Origin: Paenibacillus planticolens
GTDB lineage: Bacteria; Bacillota; Bacilli; Paenibacillales; NBRC-103111
Length of the DNA: 64,000 nt
Assembly (NCBI RefSeq): GCF_013141725.1
Contig: NZ_WHNZ01000015.1
Span: forward strand, 124,001 to 188,000
Reading direction: 5' to 3'
Part shown: positions 8,343 through 16,690 of the stretch, piece after piece
Position numbering within the stretch: the first letter of the stretch is position 1
How the letters are laid out: the number at the start of each line of letters is the position of its first letter
The notes under the pieces: generated by a model
What the model saw: only the letters and a program-made list of their open reading frames with translations
Told to the model about the DNA's origin: nothing
Database searches by the model: none
Made by a program: the position numbers and the translations under genes

Positions 8343-8521
8343 GGGAACTATAAGTCCGCTATTTGAGCGAAAAACGACGTTTCAACCGTTTAGGAGGAAC
8401 TACAGGGTCTTATTCGCTCGGAATCCTAACATTTGAGCCGAATACCACCGAATAGCGGATCATAGTTCCCACTCAAACTCCAAATGGCAGTTTATTGGAG
8501 AAATAACGGATCATAGTTCCC
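8343..8521. repeat. Dispersed repeat family B, copy 1
   Basis: This array holds ~22-bp units with the core GGGAACTAyAGTCCGCTATTT: two in forward orientation (8343-8373 and 8396-8421) and two reversed (8450-8470 and 8501-8521, reading GAATAGCGGATCATAGTTCCC). Units are about 25-30 bp apart, so forward and reverse units could pair. The same unit in the same forward-forward-reverse-reverse order recurs at 35407-35585. From 8522 to 8705 I see only a short hairpin (CACCAGT-TACTGGTG near 8550). Confidence 0.8.
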
Positions 8522-8705
8522 TCCAATCGCAAGGCCATGATCAAAAAGCCCACCAGTTACTGGTGCCCCCGATTCCACACTCCAAACTATTGCACCGTTC
8601 TCCATCCTTAAGCATATGCTGATGTAAGGGGGAAGACCTTCTTTTACCCCGAAAGTTGCATGTGGTAAACTTTTGTGCACGGAGAAAAGAAAGGTGGGGT
8701 GGAAC

Positions 8706-8768
8706 ATGAAAACGACGCGATTAACGGCTTCATTAAAAAGACTTATCATTACCTTCATTTTCCTATGA
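8706..8768 (+). CDS. Possible 20-residue membrane or leader peptide
   Basis: ATG 8706 follows an AAAGGTGGGGT ribosome-binding-like stretch and opens a 20-codon frame with a basic N-terminus (MKTTRLTASLKRL) and a hydrophobic end (IITFIFL), then TGA. It resembles a truncated signal peptide or small membrane peptide. It lies 121 bases before the asnB start, upstream of the asnB promoter. Length alone makes this uncertain; it may be chance. Confidence 0.3.
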   Translation: MKTTRLTASLKRLIITFIFL

Positions 8769-8797
8769 CAGAGGGCTGATTACGTACTTTCATCCTA

Positions 8798-8828
8798 TTT
8801 CCAGTATGACGGACGGATATGGTATACT
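8798..8828 (+). promoter_or_regulatory. Candidate sigma-A promoter for asnB (extended -10)
   Basis: TATACT at 8823-8828 is preceded by TGG, making an extended -10. A weak -35 (TTTCCA, 8798-8803) lies upstream at non-ideal spacing. The asnB start is 61 bases downstream. Confidence 0.5.
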
Positions 8829-8889
8829 AATGTATCGGTAGTCGAGAAAGAGATAGTTTGATGAATGGTGCGGAGGAGTGAGTTTCACC

Positions 8890-10764
8890 ATGTGTGGGAT
8901 AACGGGAGTAATGTATTTTGAAGATAGAGAACCAACGGTTGCAATGCTGCAGCAAATGACAGATGTGATAGTGCATCGGGGACCTAACGATTCCGGGTTT
9001 TGGACGGATAATCGGATTGGTCTTGGCTTTCGCCGGTTGTCCATTATTGATATTCAAGAAGGACATCAACCGTTAGCCAATGAGGATGACTCCGTATGGA
9101 TCATTTTTAACGGAGAAATTTACAATTATAAAGAATTGCGCGGAATGCTGCAGGAACGCGGGCATCAATTCCGCACGCATAGCGATACAGAGGTGATTGT
9201 TCACCTTTATGAGGAGTTTGGAGAGGAATGCGTCAAGCATTTGCGCGGCATGTTCGGATTTGTCATCTGGGACAAGAAAAAGAAGCAGCTGTTCGGAGCG
9301 AGAGACCATTTCGGCATTAAGCCGTTTTATTATCATGTCAACGACCGTCAGTTTTTGTTCGGCTCTGAAATTAAGAGCTTGCTTGCTGCGGACGGCATGA
9401 ACCGGTTGATCCATACGGACAGCTTGCTGAACTATTTGACCTTTCAGTATGTGCCTGAGCCTAACACGATGTTTCACGGTATCCATAAACTGCCGCCAGC
9501 TCATTATGTGAAGGTTACTTTCGACGGTGAAATGTCGATACATAAGTATTGGGATCCGATGTTCGAGCCGGAGGAACGTCCTTTTGACTATTACGTGGAG
9601 CAAATCCGCGAAACGTTGAAAGACTCCGTCAAGCACCACATGGTCAGTGACGTGGAGCGGGGATGCTTCTTGTCCAGCGGGATCGACTCCACGGCTATCG
9701 CCACCCATATGCGGAACATCGAGCCGATCCGCACGTTCTCCGTTGGCTTCGAAGGAGCCAACAACGAAACGCCGATCGCCGCCCAAACGGCTAGGACGCT
9801 GGGGACAGAGCATTACGACAAAGTCATCACGAAGGATGACTTCTTCAGCACAATGCCGAAGGCGATCTGGCACCAGGACGAGCCTGTCGCCGATCCTTCG
9901 GCCATAGCTCTTTATCACGTGGCGCAGCTTGCGCGTGAACACGTGACGGTTGTGCTGTCCGGCGAAGGCGCGGACGAGCTGTTCGGCGGCTACCGCATTT
10001 ATCGCGAGCCGCAGTCTTTGCGGCCGATCGATCAGCTGCCGCTCGGCATCAAGCGCATGCTGAACCGCTTCGCCCGGATGCTGCCCGGCAGCGTGAAGGG
10101 GCGCAACTATGTTTTGCGCGGGACGACGCCGCTGGAGGAGCGCTTCCTCGGCAACGCGAAGATTTTCACGGAGGATATGAAAGCGGAAGTGCTGCGCCTC
10201 GATCATGAGATGCTGCGGGCATATAAGAATCCGGTGCAGATCGCTGGAGATTACTACAACAAGACGAAACATCTCGACCCGGTGAGCCGCATGCAATACA
10301 TCGACATGAATCTGTGGATGCCAGGCGATATCCTCATGAAAGCGGACAAGATGACGATGGCACATTCCCTTGAGCTGCGGGTTCCTTTCTTGGATAAGGA
10401 GCTATTCGAGGTGGCGCGCCGCATACCGGCGAAGTACCGGATTGCGGGTGGAACGACGAAATATATTTTCCGAAAAGCGATGGAAGGCATCATCCCGGAT
10501 CCGATCCTGAATCGTCCGAAGCTGGGCTTCCCGGTACCTTTGCGCGAATGGATGCAAGGTTCGATGGGCGATGTGCTGTTAGAGCAAATTAAAGCAAGCG
10601 GGATTGAAGATTATATAAATATGAACACGGTTGAACGTATGCTGCAGAAGCACCGGAACGGGCAGGGCGATTATGCGCGCCGTATTTGGACGATCTATAT
10701 TTTTGCCCTCTGGCATATGACATTCATGGAAGAGCTGCCTAAGAAAGTGCTCGCTGCCTACTAG
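8890..10764 (+). CDS. asnB: Asparagine synthase (glutamine-hydrolysing)
   Basis: This 624-residue protein forms asparagine from aspartate, glutamine and ATP. The start is fixed at ATG 8890 because the catalytic cysteine of the N-terminal glutaminase must be residue 2 (MCGITGV); an in-frame GTG at 8878 is rejected. The glutaminase domain (about 1-210) shows RGPNDSG and NGEIYN; the synthetase domain carries the ATP-binding SSGIDS loop (262-267) and SGEGADELFGGYRIY. GGAGGAG lies upstream. It resembles Bacillus AsnO. A Cof-type HAD phosphatase follows. Confidence 0.92.
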   Translation: MCGITGVMYFEDREPTVAMLQQMTDVIVHRGPNDSGFWTDNRIGLGFRRLSIIDIQEGHQPLANEDDSVWIIFNGEIYNYKELRGMLQERGHQFRTHSDTEVIVHLYEEFGEECVKHLRGMFGFVIWDKKKKQLFGARDHFGIKPFYYHVNDRQFLFGSEIKSLLAADGMNRLIHTDSLLNYLTFQYVPEPNTMFHGIHKLPPAHYVKVTFDGEMSIHKYWDPMFEPEERPFDYYVEQIRETLKDSVKHHMVSDVERGCFLSSGIDSTAIATHMRNIEPIRTFSVGFEGANNETPIAAQTARTLGTEHYDKVITKDDFFSTMPKAIWHQDEPVADPSAIALYHVAQLAREHVTVVLSGEGADELFGGYRIYREPQSLRPIDQLPLGIKRMLNRFARMLPGSVKGRNYVLRGTTPLEERFLGNAKIFTEDMKAEVLRLDHEMLRAYKNPVQIAGDYYNKTKHLDPVSRMQYIDMNLWMPGDILMKADKMTMAHSLELRVPFLDKELFEVARRIPAKYRIAGGTTKYIFRKAMEGIIPDPILNRPKLGFPVPLREWMQGSMGDVLLEQIKASGIEDYINMNTVERMLQKHRNGQGDYARRIWTIYIFALWHMTFMEELPKKVLAAY

Positions 10765-10797
10765 GTCAACGAATGACGACATAAGGATAGACGGGAG

Positions 10798-11550
10798 ATG
10801 GGGAACGTGGGACCTTTTAAGTTAATCGCCCTCGATATGGACGGCACCTTGCTGAATGAGGAAAAGAAAATATCTCCGGAGAATCAAGCCGCTATACGGA
10901 AAGCAACGGAGGCCGGCAAAATTGTCATCATGTCGACCGGCCGGGGCATCGTAAGCGCGATGCCTTATATTCAGGAACTGGGACTGTCTACACCCATGGT
11001 GATGGTAAACGGCAGCGAAGTGTGGGAAAAGCCGGACAAGCTGCTTCGGAGGACGCTGCTTCCTGCGGAAACCGTCAGCCGGTTGCATAAGCTGGCTGGA
11101 GAGTATGACTGCTGGTGGTGGGCGTACTCGGTCGAAGGCGTCTTCAACCGCGAGCGCGAAGGCTTCGACATCGCGAACAGCGAGTGGCTGAAGTTCGGAT
11201 TTTTCACGGAAAATGCGGAGAAATTGCAGCGGATTCGCGAGGTCGCAGAGAGCTGGGGAACGCTGGAAATCACCAATTCCCATCCTTCGAATATTGAGTT
11301 GAATCCTCTCGGCATCAGCAAAGCGAGCGGTGTGGAGGCCGTCTGCCAGCTTCTGGGCATTCAGATGTCGGAAGTCATTGCGATGGGGGACAGCCAGAAT
11401 GATATCACGATGATTCGCGAAGCGGGTCTTGGTGTTGCTATGGGCAATGCACAGGATGAAGTGAAACGGATTGCGGATATTACGACGGTAACGAATGAAG
11501 AAAGCGCAGTTGCCAAAATCATACAGACGTATATGCTGCAGACGCAATAA
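10798..11550 (+). CDS. Cof-type HAD-IIB phosphatase
   Basis: This 250-residue protein has HAD motif I as DMDGTLL (Asp13, Asp15), motif II as MSTGR, the Lys motif in GISKASGVEAV and motif IV as GDSQNDITM, with a large cap between motifs II and III: the pattern of the Cof/YwpJ subfamily. Relatives dephosphorylate sugar phosphates, FMN or pyridoxal phosphate; the substrate here cannot be told. Two starts are possible, ATG 10798 and GTG 10807; the GGGAG just before 10798 spaces better for the GTG. Confidence 0.85.
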   Translation: MGNVGPFKLIALDMDGTLLNEEKKISPENQAAIRKATEAGKIVIMSTGRGIVSAMPYIQELGLSTPMVMVNGSEVWEKPDKLLRRTLLPAETVSRLHKLAGEYDCWWWAYSVEGVFNREREGFDIANSEWLKFGFFTENAEKLQRIREVAESWGTLEITNSHPSNIELNPLGISKASGVEAVCQLLGIQMSEVIAMGDSQNDITMIREAGLGVAMGNAQDEVKRIADITTVTNEESAVAKIIQTYMLQTQ

Positions 11551-11588
11551 GACTCTAAACCAGAACAATCACGGACGGAGATGAGCAT

Positions 11589-12068
11589 ATGATCGCTTTA
11601 GCCTGGAGCTTGGTCATTCTATTATTTGTCGTAGGCATGATAGGCGCGGTATATCCAATTCTGCCCGGTGTTCTAGCGATATACGCGGCGTTCTTCATTT
11701 ATGGCTGGCTAGTAAGTTTTGAACCGTTCGGCTGGGTGTTCTGGACAACGCAAACCCTAATTGTCATTATTATTTTGGTTGCGGATTATGCAGTCAGTGC
11801 TATGGGAGTCAAGAAGTTTGGGGGCTCGAAAGCGGCAGTGATCGGGAGCACAATCGGCTTGATCATAGGGCCTTTTGTCATACCTGCCTTTGGGTTAATC
11901 ATCGGTCCCTTCCTGGGCGCAGTAATTGGAGAGATCATCATCGGCACCAATTGGAAAAAAGCCATTAGCGCGGGCATCGGTTCCGTCGTCGGTTTCTTTG
12001 CAAGCAGTGCCGTCAAAATCGTGCTGCAGCTGGCGATGATTATTCTTTTCTTAATATGGGTTTTGTAA
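11589..12068 (+). CDS. DUF456 family membrane protein
   Basis: This 159-residue protein is almost entirely hydrophobic, with five or so membrane segments and glycine-rich repeats (GLIIGPFVIPAFGLIIGPFLGAVIGE near residues 95-120) typical of the DUF456 family (YqgC-like). The function is unknown. It lies between the HAD phosphatase (38 bases upstream) and the flippase (48 bases downstream), all on the same strand. Confidence 0.75.
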   Translation: MIALAWSLVILLFVVGMIGAVYPILPGVLAIYAAFFIYGWLVSFEPFGWVFWTTQTLIVIIILVADYAVSAMGVKKFGGSKAAVIGSTIGLIIGPFVIPAFGLIIGPFLGAVIGEIIIGTNWKKAISAGIGSVVGFFASSAVKIVLQLAMIILFLIWVL

Positions 12069-12116
12069 TTGAACAGGATGTTGGTTTGAATACGGGATTA
12101 GAGAGTAGGAACGAAC

Positions 12117-13799
12117 TTGACGAAGGAAACCAAAGATTCTCTTGTAAAAGGGACGCTCATTCTCACCGTGGCCGCGCTTGTAGCGCGGTTTCTCGGCGTT
12201 TTCCAGCGTATTCCGCTGGTCCACCTGCTGCATGAAGAAGGAATGGGCAGTTATTCCATAGCTTTTAATTTATATTCCATTCTCCTTGTTGTAGCAACCG
12301 CGGGCATTCCCAGCGCGCTAAGCAAAATGGTATCGGAGAAATACGCGATCGGCCGTCCTGCGGAAGCAGAGCGCATTTATCGAGCGGCGATTTGGTTTGC
12401 CATTGTTGCGGGCGTGCTCATGACTGCGCTGTTGTATGTTTTTGCGCCTATTTATGCGGAACACATTTCACATGGCGGACCGGATGCTACGCTGGCCACT
12501 CGCGCCATCGCTCCGGCGATGCTGTTCTTTCCGCTAATTGCGATTATGCGCGGCTACTTCCAAGGCAGACAAAACATGATGCCCAATGGGGTATCACAAG
12601 TGGTGGAACAAATATTCAGATTGGTCACCTCGATTGGTTTGGCCTTTATTTTATTAAACATCAGCTTAGGCTGGGGAGTAGCGGGAGCATCCTTCGGCGG
12701 GGTGATGGGCGGAATCGCAGCACTTGCCGTTATGCTTTACTATGCGATGAAGCTCAAACGCAGAGATGCCGCTTCCCTGAAGGAAAATGTGTCTCGCGCC
12801 GCAGCTAATGAAATGGCTGCCGGACATGCGTTGGCATCATCGCCGGCGCGTTACAGCGAGATTTATCGCAGCCTGCTGAAGCTGTCGATTCCTATCGTCA
12901 TTTTCTCCGTGACGGTGACCTTAGTTTATGCGATCGATACGTCGATTATCATCCCGCTCTTAGAGGGGACCATTGGCCGAAGCGAAGCGCTTGGGTTGGT
13001 CGGTATTATCGGAGGGCGTGCGCAATCCCTGGCGGGGATCCCGATTATTTTGGCCATCGCGCTCAGTCAATCGGTCGTTCCGATCATCTCGGCAGCTTAC
13101 TCCCGCAAAGATATGAAGCAGGTCGGCCATCAGACGACAAGGGTGCTTCAGCTCTCTATTCTTTCCGGATTGCCGGCGGTGCTCGTTATCGCGATTGCGG
13201 CTCGTCCGCTCGATTTCTTTATGTTCGGCCATGAGGATACAGCCTTTGGTATGAGTCATGGGCCTTATATGATCTCCTTGCTCACTTTAGGCGCTATGTT
13301 CCAAATTGTTATGCAGACCTCAGGGGCGGTATTGATGGGGATGGGGCGGATGAAACCGCTGATGCTTCATGTTGGCGTCGGTATCGCGGTTAAGCTGGCA
13401 GGAAGTTTCCTGCTTGCTCCGTGGCTTGGCATCTATGGCATCATCGGCTCCACAGGACTTTGCTTTATCGCAATGTCATGGCTCAATCTGCGCACGCTGC
13501 GCAAAGAGGTGAGCTTCACGATTCTCGGAAGGCGCTTCGTGGGGCTGACGATTTCGATTGTCGTCATTGCCGGTCTTGGTATCGCGGCTGAATGGCTGAC
13601 TCATACGTATGTGCAGCCAACAAGCTTGTACCGGATCAATGAAGGCATCAATGCGGTGCTAGTGTGTGGCTTCACAGCTGCCTTATACCCGCTGATGCTG
13701 ATGCTTACGCGAGTTGTTACGAAGGACGATGTGAAGAACTTTCCAGCGCCTATACAGAAGCTGATTGGCAAAGCAAGCCGTCTTATCGGACGTTCATAG
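12117..13799 (+). CDS. MOP-superfamily lipid flippase (MurJ/YtgP-SpoVB type), TTG start
   Basis: This 560-residue protein has about 14 membrane segments. Its opening KGTLILTVAALVARFLGVFQRIPL matches the conserved first helix of the MurJ/SpoVB/polysaccharide-flippase families. The TTG start is supported by GTAGGA 6 bases upstream. Family members move lipid-linked cell-wall or polysaccharide precursors across the membrane; the choice between lipid II and sporulation-specific roles cannot be made by eye. Its last 17 bases overlap the end of the convergent DUF2515 gene. Confidence 0.85.
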   Translation: MTKETKDSLVKGTLILTVAALVARFLGVFQRIPLVHLLHEEGMGSYSIAFNLYSILLVVATAGIPSALSKMVSEKYAIGRPAEAERIYRAAIWFAIVAGVLMTALLYVFAPIYAEHISHGGPDATLATRAIAPAMLFFPLIAIMRGYFQGRQNMMPNGVSQVVEQIFRLVTSIGLAFILLNISLGWGVAGASFGGVMGGIAALAVMLYYAMKLKRRDAASLKENVSRAAANEMAAGHALASSPARYSEIYRSLLKLSIPIVIFSVTVTLVYAIDTSIIIPLLEGTIGRSEALGLVGIIGGRAQSLAGIPIILAIALSQSVVPIISAAYSRKDMKQVGHQTTRVLQLSILSGLPAVLVIAIAARPLDFFMFGHEDTAFGMSHGPYMISLLTLGAMFQIVMQTSGAVLMGMGRMKPLMLHVGVGIAVKLAGSFLLAPWLGIYGIIGSTGLCFIAMSWLNLRTLRKEVSFTILGRRFVGLTISIVVIAGLGIAAEWLTHTYVQPTSLYRINEGINAVLVCGFTAALYPLMLMLTRVVTKDDVKNFPAPIQKLIGKASRLIGRS

Positions 13800-14955
13800 C
13801 CTGCGCAGCCAGAATGGCGAGTTCAATCTTGTTAAGCCCTGCGTACATGGATTGTGTTACATCATAGGGCTGAGGCACTGCGATGGGACGCATATGCGTC
13901 AGAGGCTTGCTGGCCTCCTGAAACCAGTCGCCAGGCTCCACAGGCATCAGCGGTCTATCCGGCCATGCAGCCGCAAGTGCAGGACTATATAAAGGCAGGC
14001 TTCCTTTCTTGAGGAAGCAGCCATCCAGCCTCTCCTGATAAGGATAATCGGGAGAGGCTTTTTGTATGGGAGTAAATAAGTGCGGCCAGTAGTCTGAACG
14101 CGAACCGGTGTGTTGTGCTGCATCAGCAAAACGCAATACACCCTGCAGCACTTCAGGAACTCCGAACAGCAGAGCATAAAGGCTTTTGCCGAATTCGATG
14201 CGCTCAGTTAAGTCGGCGAAGTTTTCGAGAATGAGTCCGGCCAAACGGGGCTGGGGAAAGTCCCTTTGCGTAGACAAGGACCAATAGGGAAAGCCGACTA
14301 GATTCAATTGCAGCCATCCTTGGCTTTTAAAAAACGTTTTATGCAGAACGGTTTGCTGAAAATGCTCCTTTTGAACAATGCGCTGTTCGATATAGTTTTG
14401 TTCATTCACAATAAGGGCAATCGTCAGCGCGGCGGAGTCCTGATTCGTCCAAAATTCATCCCAAACAGGCACCATCCACATGGAGATATTTAAATGGGGG
14501 AGCAGGTGAAACAGGTTTTTCTTTCGCTTCTTACTTTCCCCGTAAAGCAGCAACTGCGGATAGGCATCTTGAAAAATAAGGCCATTGGCACGCTCCAGAA
14601 AAGCAAACAAATGCTCAGCCTGGTCCGCGTCGATGAGATGCGGCAGAAGATCGCCTCGGAGATCGGTCATGTTCCAGCCGCCGCACCGGGAAACCATGTG
14701 GGCAAGCAGCGCCCAGTGAAGCTCAGGGTTTGCCTGGTAGCAGGCCCAATAGGCCATTGTGCGCGTCACGTTATTTCGGTTCTCCTGCCGGGTCCTCGTA
14801 CGGATGTGCTCCAAAAGCGATTTCTCGTCAGAAGCGATGGGAAATGGCTCTACACCGCCACGAAGCAGCGATAACTGCCTGGCTAAGTCCTGTTCCAATC
14901 GTTCTACGATGGCTTTCGACAAGGGAATGGCGTCTAAACTTGCTGCTCTCATCAT
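13783..14955 (-). CDS. DUF2515 family protein
   Basis: This 390-residue soluble protein resembles the DUF2515 family (YppC-like) found in Bacillus and Paenibacillus. It is rich in aromatic residues, with conserved-looking stretches TRTMAYWACYQANPELHWALLAHMVSRCGGWNM (about residues 65-97) and GKSLYALLF. No catalytic motif is recognised. The start (two adjacent ATGs, 14955 and 14952) is well supported by GAGGAGG. It converges on and overlaps the flippase gene by 17 bases. Confidence 0.7.
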   Translation of the reverse strand: MMRAASLDAIPLSKAIVERLEQDLARQLSLLRGGVEPFPIASDEKSLLEHIRTRTRQENRNNVTRTMAYWACYQANPELHWALLAHMVSRCGGWNMTDLRGDLLPHLIDADQAEHLFAFLERANGLIFQDAYPQLLLYGESKKRKKNLFHLLPHLNISMWMVPVWDEFWTNQDSAALTIALIVNEQNYIEQRIVQKEHFQQTVLHKTFFKSQGWLQLNLVGFPYWSLSTQRDFPQPRLAGLILENFADLTERIEFGKSLYALLFGVPEVLQGVLRFADAAQHTGSRSDYWPHLFTPIQKASPDYPYQERLDGCFLKKGSLPLYSPALAAAWPDRPLMPVEPGDWFQEASKPLTHMRPIAVPQPYDVTQSMYAGLNKIELAILAAQAMNVR

Positions 14956-15018
14956 CCTAACCTCCTCGAGCGTTACCTGTCTGCTTCCCTTATTGTTGGC
15001 TCATTCACGCACAGCTAT

Positions 15019-15144
15019 GTGAAACTGGAACCGGAATATGGCTTCGATGAACAGAAATGGGGGAAGACCCTGAGAATAAAATCCAATTATTGGGATTGGC
15101 TCCTGCATACAATGAAGCATCTGAAGCGAACGTTTGCGGGGTGA
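15019..15144 (+). CDS. Possible small gene overlapping the DUF4183 start
   Basis: A frame that is open from before 14956 ends in TGA at 15142-15144 and reads as plausible protein from GTG 15019 (VKLEPEYGFDEQKWGKTLRI...). Its stop overlaps GTG 15141, a possible start of the next gene, in the GTGA arrangement often seen between coupled genes. There is no clear ribosome binding site or ATG, so it may be a gene remnant or a chance frame. Confidence 0.25.
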   Translation: MKLEPEYGFDEQKWGKTLRIKSNYWDWLLHTMKHLKRTFAG

Positions 15145-15512
15145 TTCACATCTGTTTCGATTTGCATGTGACAAGTTGTTCGTGTCATAAATACGCGACA
15201 AAACGGCGAAAGAAGCGACCGGCCAAAAAAATCAAACACCGAGAGATCAAATATTCAGCGCGAACCTACTTCTTTTATGCCGTCTCCGATGGTGAGAAAA
15301 GGGTGTACACGAATGAAGATCAGACCCCCGGATATGGGTTTCAATGCATTCCCAGCCCAAAAATCACCTCCTATCGACAAGTGTTCGTAAACGGAGTCCT
15401 GCAGCCCCGCACCCTGTACCGCATACGTACAGGCTCATTGACTTTAACCTCAGAAGATGTTCCGGAAAAAGGAGTTCCCATCATTGTACAGAGCATCCGT
15501 GTCTATAAATAG
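15141..15512 (+). CDS. DUF4183-type protein
   Basis: The product (123 residues from GTG 15141) has a strongly basic segment (RRKKRPAKKIKHREIK) followed by a compact domain ending in VFVNGVLQPRTLYRI and a hydrophobic strand. The VNGVLQ core is the hallmark of DUF4183 proteins, common in spore formers; I recall some being linked to spore surfaces but cannot establish that here. The start is uncertain: ATG 15057 also lies in frame but has no ribosome binding site. Codons 10-16 hold a cluster of cysteines and histidine (TSCSCHK). The second DUF4183 gene follows at once. Confidence 0.6.
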   Translation: MIHICFDLHVTSCSCHKYATKRRKKRPAKKIKHREIKYSARTYFFYAVSDGEKRVYTNEDQTPGYGFQCIPSPKITSYRQVFVNGVLQPRTLYRIRTGSLTLTSEDVPEKGVPIIVQSIRVYK

Positions 15513-15535
15513 TGGTTAAGGAAGGGGGTGAAATG

Positions 15536-15952
15536 ATGGCAGCGTCTCTGATCAAACTTTATGTGACCGCCACAGCTACCGCACCGGTAGCGACAGGAGG
15601 TACGGTTGAAACAACAGTAGATCCCGCTGTGACGCGATTTAATGCAACGCTTACGTCAGGTATGATTACGACGGATACAACGATTTTGGCGGCAAGCTTC
15701 TTTGATGATAATGGCGACCCGGTTGTGGCACTACCTGCACCGCCGACAGATGGATACTACAATGTATACGTCAACGGTGTGCTGCAAGAAGGTGGTTTGT
15801 CCACTCTCACAACGGCATCCTTGGTATTAGCGACAACACAAGCTGTAGCCGGTACGCCAGTTGTTCTCGAAGTGGCCGATTTCTCATCGGCGAGCTCTAC
15901 GATTACGGTTGAGCCGACGATTTCTGCACCGACGATTACGGTTGTCGTGTAG
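15536..15952 (+). CDS. DUF4183-type protein, threonine/valine rich
   Basis: This 138-residue protein is rich in Thr, Ala, Val and Ser, with almost no charged residues, and contains YNVYVNGVLQEGG (near residue 85), the same core as the preceding gene. It looks like an extended beta-rich structural protein. ATG 15536 is preferred: AGGGGGTG ends 5 bases before it; ATG 15533 is also possible. The composition suits a secreted or surface-layer component, but there is no signal peptide. It ends before a strong terminator. Confidence 0.7.
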   Translation: MAASLIKLYVTATATAPVATGGTVETTVDPAVTRFNATLTSGMITTDTTILAASFFDDNGDPVVALPAPPTDGYYNVYVNGVLQEGGLSTLTTASLVLATTQAVAGTPVVLEVADFSSASSTITVEPTISAPTITVVV

Positions 15953-15964
15953 GTCATAGAAAGG

Positions 15965-15996
15965 AAACCATCTCAAGTTTTTGAGATGGTTTTTTA
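15965..15996 (+). terminator. Rho-independent terminator after the DUF4183 pair
   Basis: Perfect stem AAACCATCTCAA/TTGAGATGGTTT around a short T loop, followed by a T run, beginning 13 bases after the stop codon. Confidence 0.9.
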
Positions 15997-15997
15997 A

Positions 15998-16159
15998 GTT
16001 GGGCTACATGTTCAATCGAAACAGTTAGCTGATAACCGGCTCTATGTGAATTTGTACGGCGACAGAAGTCCGTTTTTAATTGCTGTAGATTTAGATACAG
16101 GAAAAATTGTCTATCAAGGCGTAGTTGCTGCAAAGATGATTTGGAAGCTAACAATCTAA
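15998..16159 (+). pseudogene. C-terminal remnant of a lost gene
   Basis: A 53-codon open frame without a start codon runs from just after the terminator to TAA 16157. It reads like real protein (LADNRLYVNLYGDRSPFLIA, then VDLDTGKIVYQG), with alternating strands that recall a beta-propeller blade. There is no ribosome binding site or start, and dispersed repeat copy A1 begins 31 bases downstream. The likely reading is the 3' end of a gene whose front was deleted. The parent family is not identified. Confidence 0.5.
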
Positions 16160-16189
16160 TTTTCGATGGTATGTCGGTAAAATAATAAA

Positions 16190-16462
16190 AGGCTGTCCCA
16201 CAAGTAACAGGAAAATCTCCCTCTAAATTGCTCGAAAGATGACCTCCCCGGGAATATAGAAGGAAAACCTCCCGTTAATTTGAACGGATTTAATAGATCC
16301 TCTTGAAATCGTTGCTAATAGATGGAGTTTTTCCAGCTAAATGGATCTGATATGCTTCTGCAGTCAAATTAGCGGGAGTTTCTCCCTTATTTTGACCACA
16401 GAAGCATAACTACAAAAGTAGCTGTCCCACAAGTCATAGAAATGACTGGGGACAGCTACTTT
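16190..16462. repeat. Dispersed repeat family A, copy 1
   Basis: This ~270-bp intergenic element is built of ~25-bp units around GGAAAAACTCCCTCTAAATTG. Two are forward (near 16208 and 16260) and two reversed (near 16320 and 16366), ending in a hairpin (16415-16462). Read in reverse complement, 44623-44878 is the same element from end to end, about three quarters identical by eye. No start-bearing frame runs through it. Confidence 0.85.
16415..16462. terminator. Hairpin terminator at the end of repeat A1
   Basis: AAAGTAGCTGTCC pairs perfectly with GGACAGCTACTTT around an inner AGTCAT/ATGACT stem. It could end transcripts from either side, including the minus-strand gene at 16488-16679. Confidence 0.75.
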
Positions 16463-16487
16463 GCTTGCTAATAGCTAGAATTAACCT

Positions 16488-16679
16488 TTATTCAACCGAG
16501 TTCTCCGAAGGAGGCTGACTCGCATTTGGCCGCGGCAAACGGCCCGCGCGCTGAAGTGATTCCCGAAGCAAATATTCGATATGGCTGTTGACGCTCCGGA
16601 ATTCGTCCTCCGCCCAGCGCTCCAAAGCTTCATAGAGCTTAGGATCGAGCCGGAGCGCAAAGTTTTTTTTAGGAGCCAT
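16488..16679 (-). CDS. Ribbon-helix-helix (Arc/MetJ-type) DNA-binding protein
   Basis: This 63-residue protein shows the ribbon-helix-helix layout: strand [15 protein letters not shown], then helices with the turn [14 protein letters not shown]. The basic MAPKK start and disordered Pro/Ser tail are typical. It begins 11 bases after the SPFH gene stop, so the two are probably translated from one message. Proteins of this type bind tandem short DNA repeats as dimers of dimers. It may regulate its own operon (see the ATGATAT motifs at 17578-17623); that is inference. Confidence 0.75.
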   Translation of the reverse strand: MAPKKNFALRLDPKLYEALERWAEDEFRSVNSHIEYLLRESLQRAGRLPRPNASQPPSENSVE

Positions 16680-16690
16680 AGCGAAGCCCG

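Noticed and set aside
7937..8366. Several long overlapping frames on both strands encoding Gly/Trp-rich or Pro-rich 8-residue repeats
   Set aside because: They are a by-product of the 8-bp DNA repeat, which keeps several frames open at once; none has a credible ribosome binding site.
8529..8889. A T-box or other amino-acid leader before asnB
   Set aside because: No T-box core sequence or terminator/antiterminator pair is visible; the promoter is only 61 bases from the start.
9073..10365. A long minus-strand frame opposite asnB
   Set aside because: It mirrors the codon pattern of asnB and yields a His/Arg-rich product without domain features.
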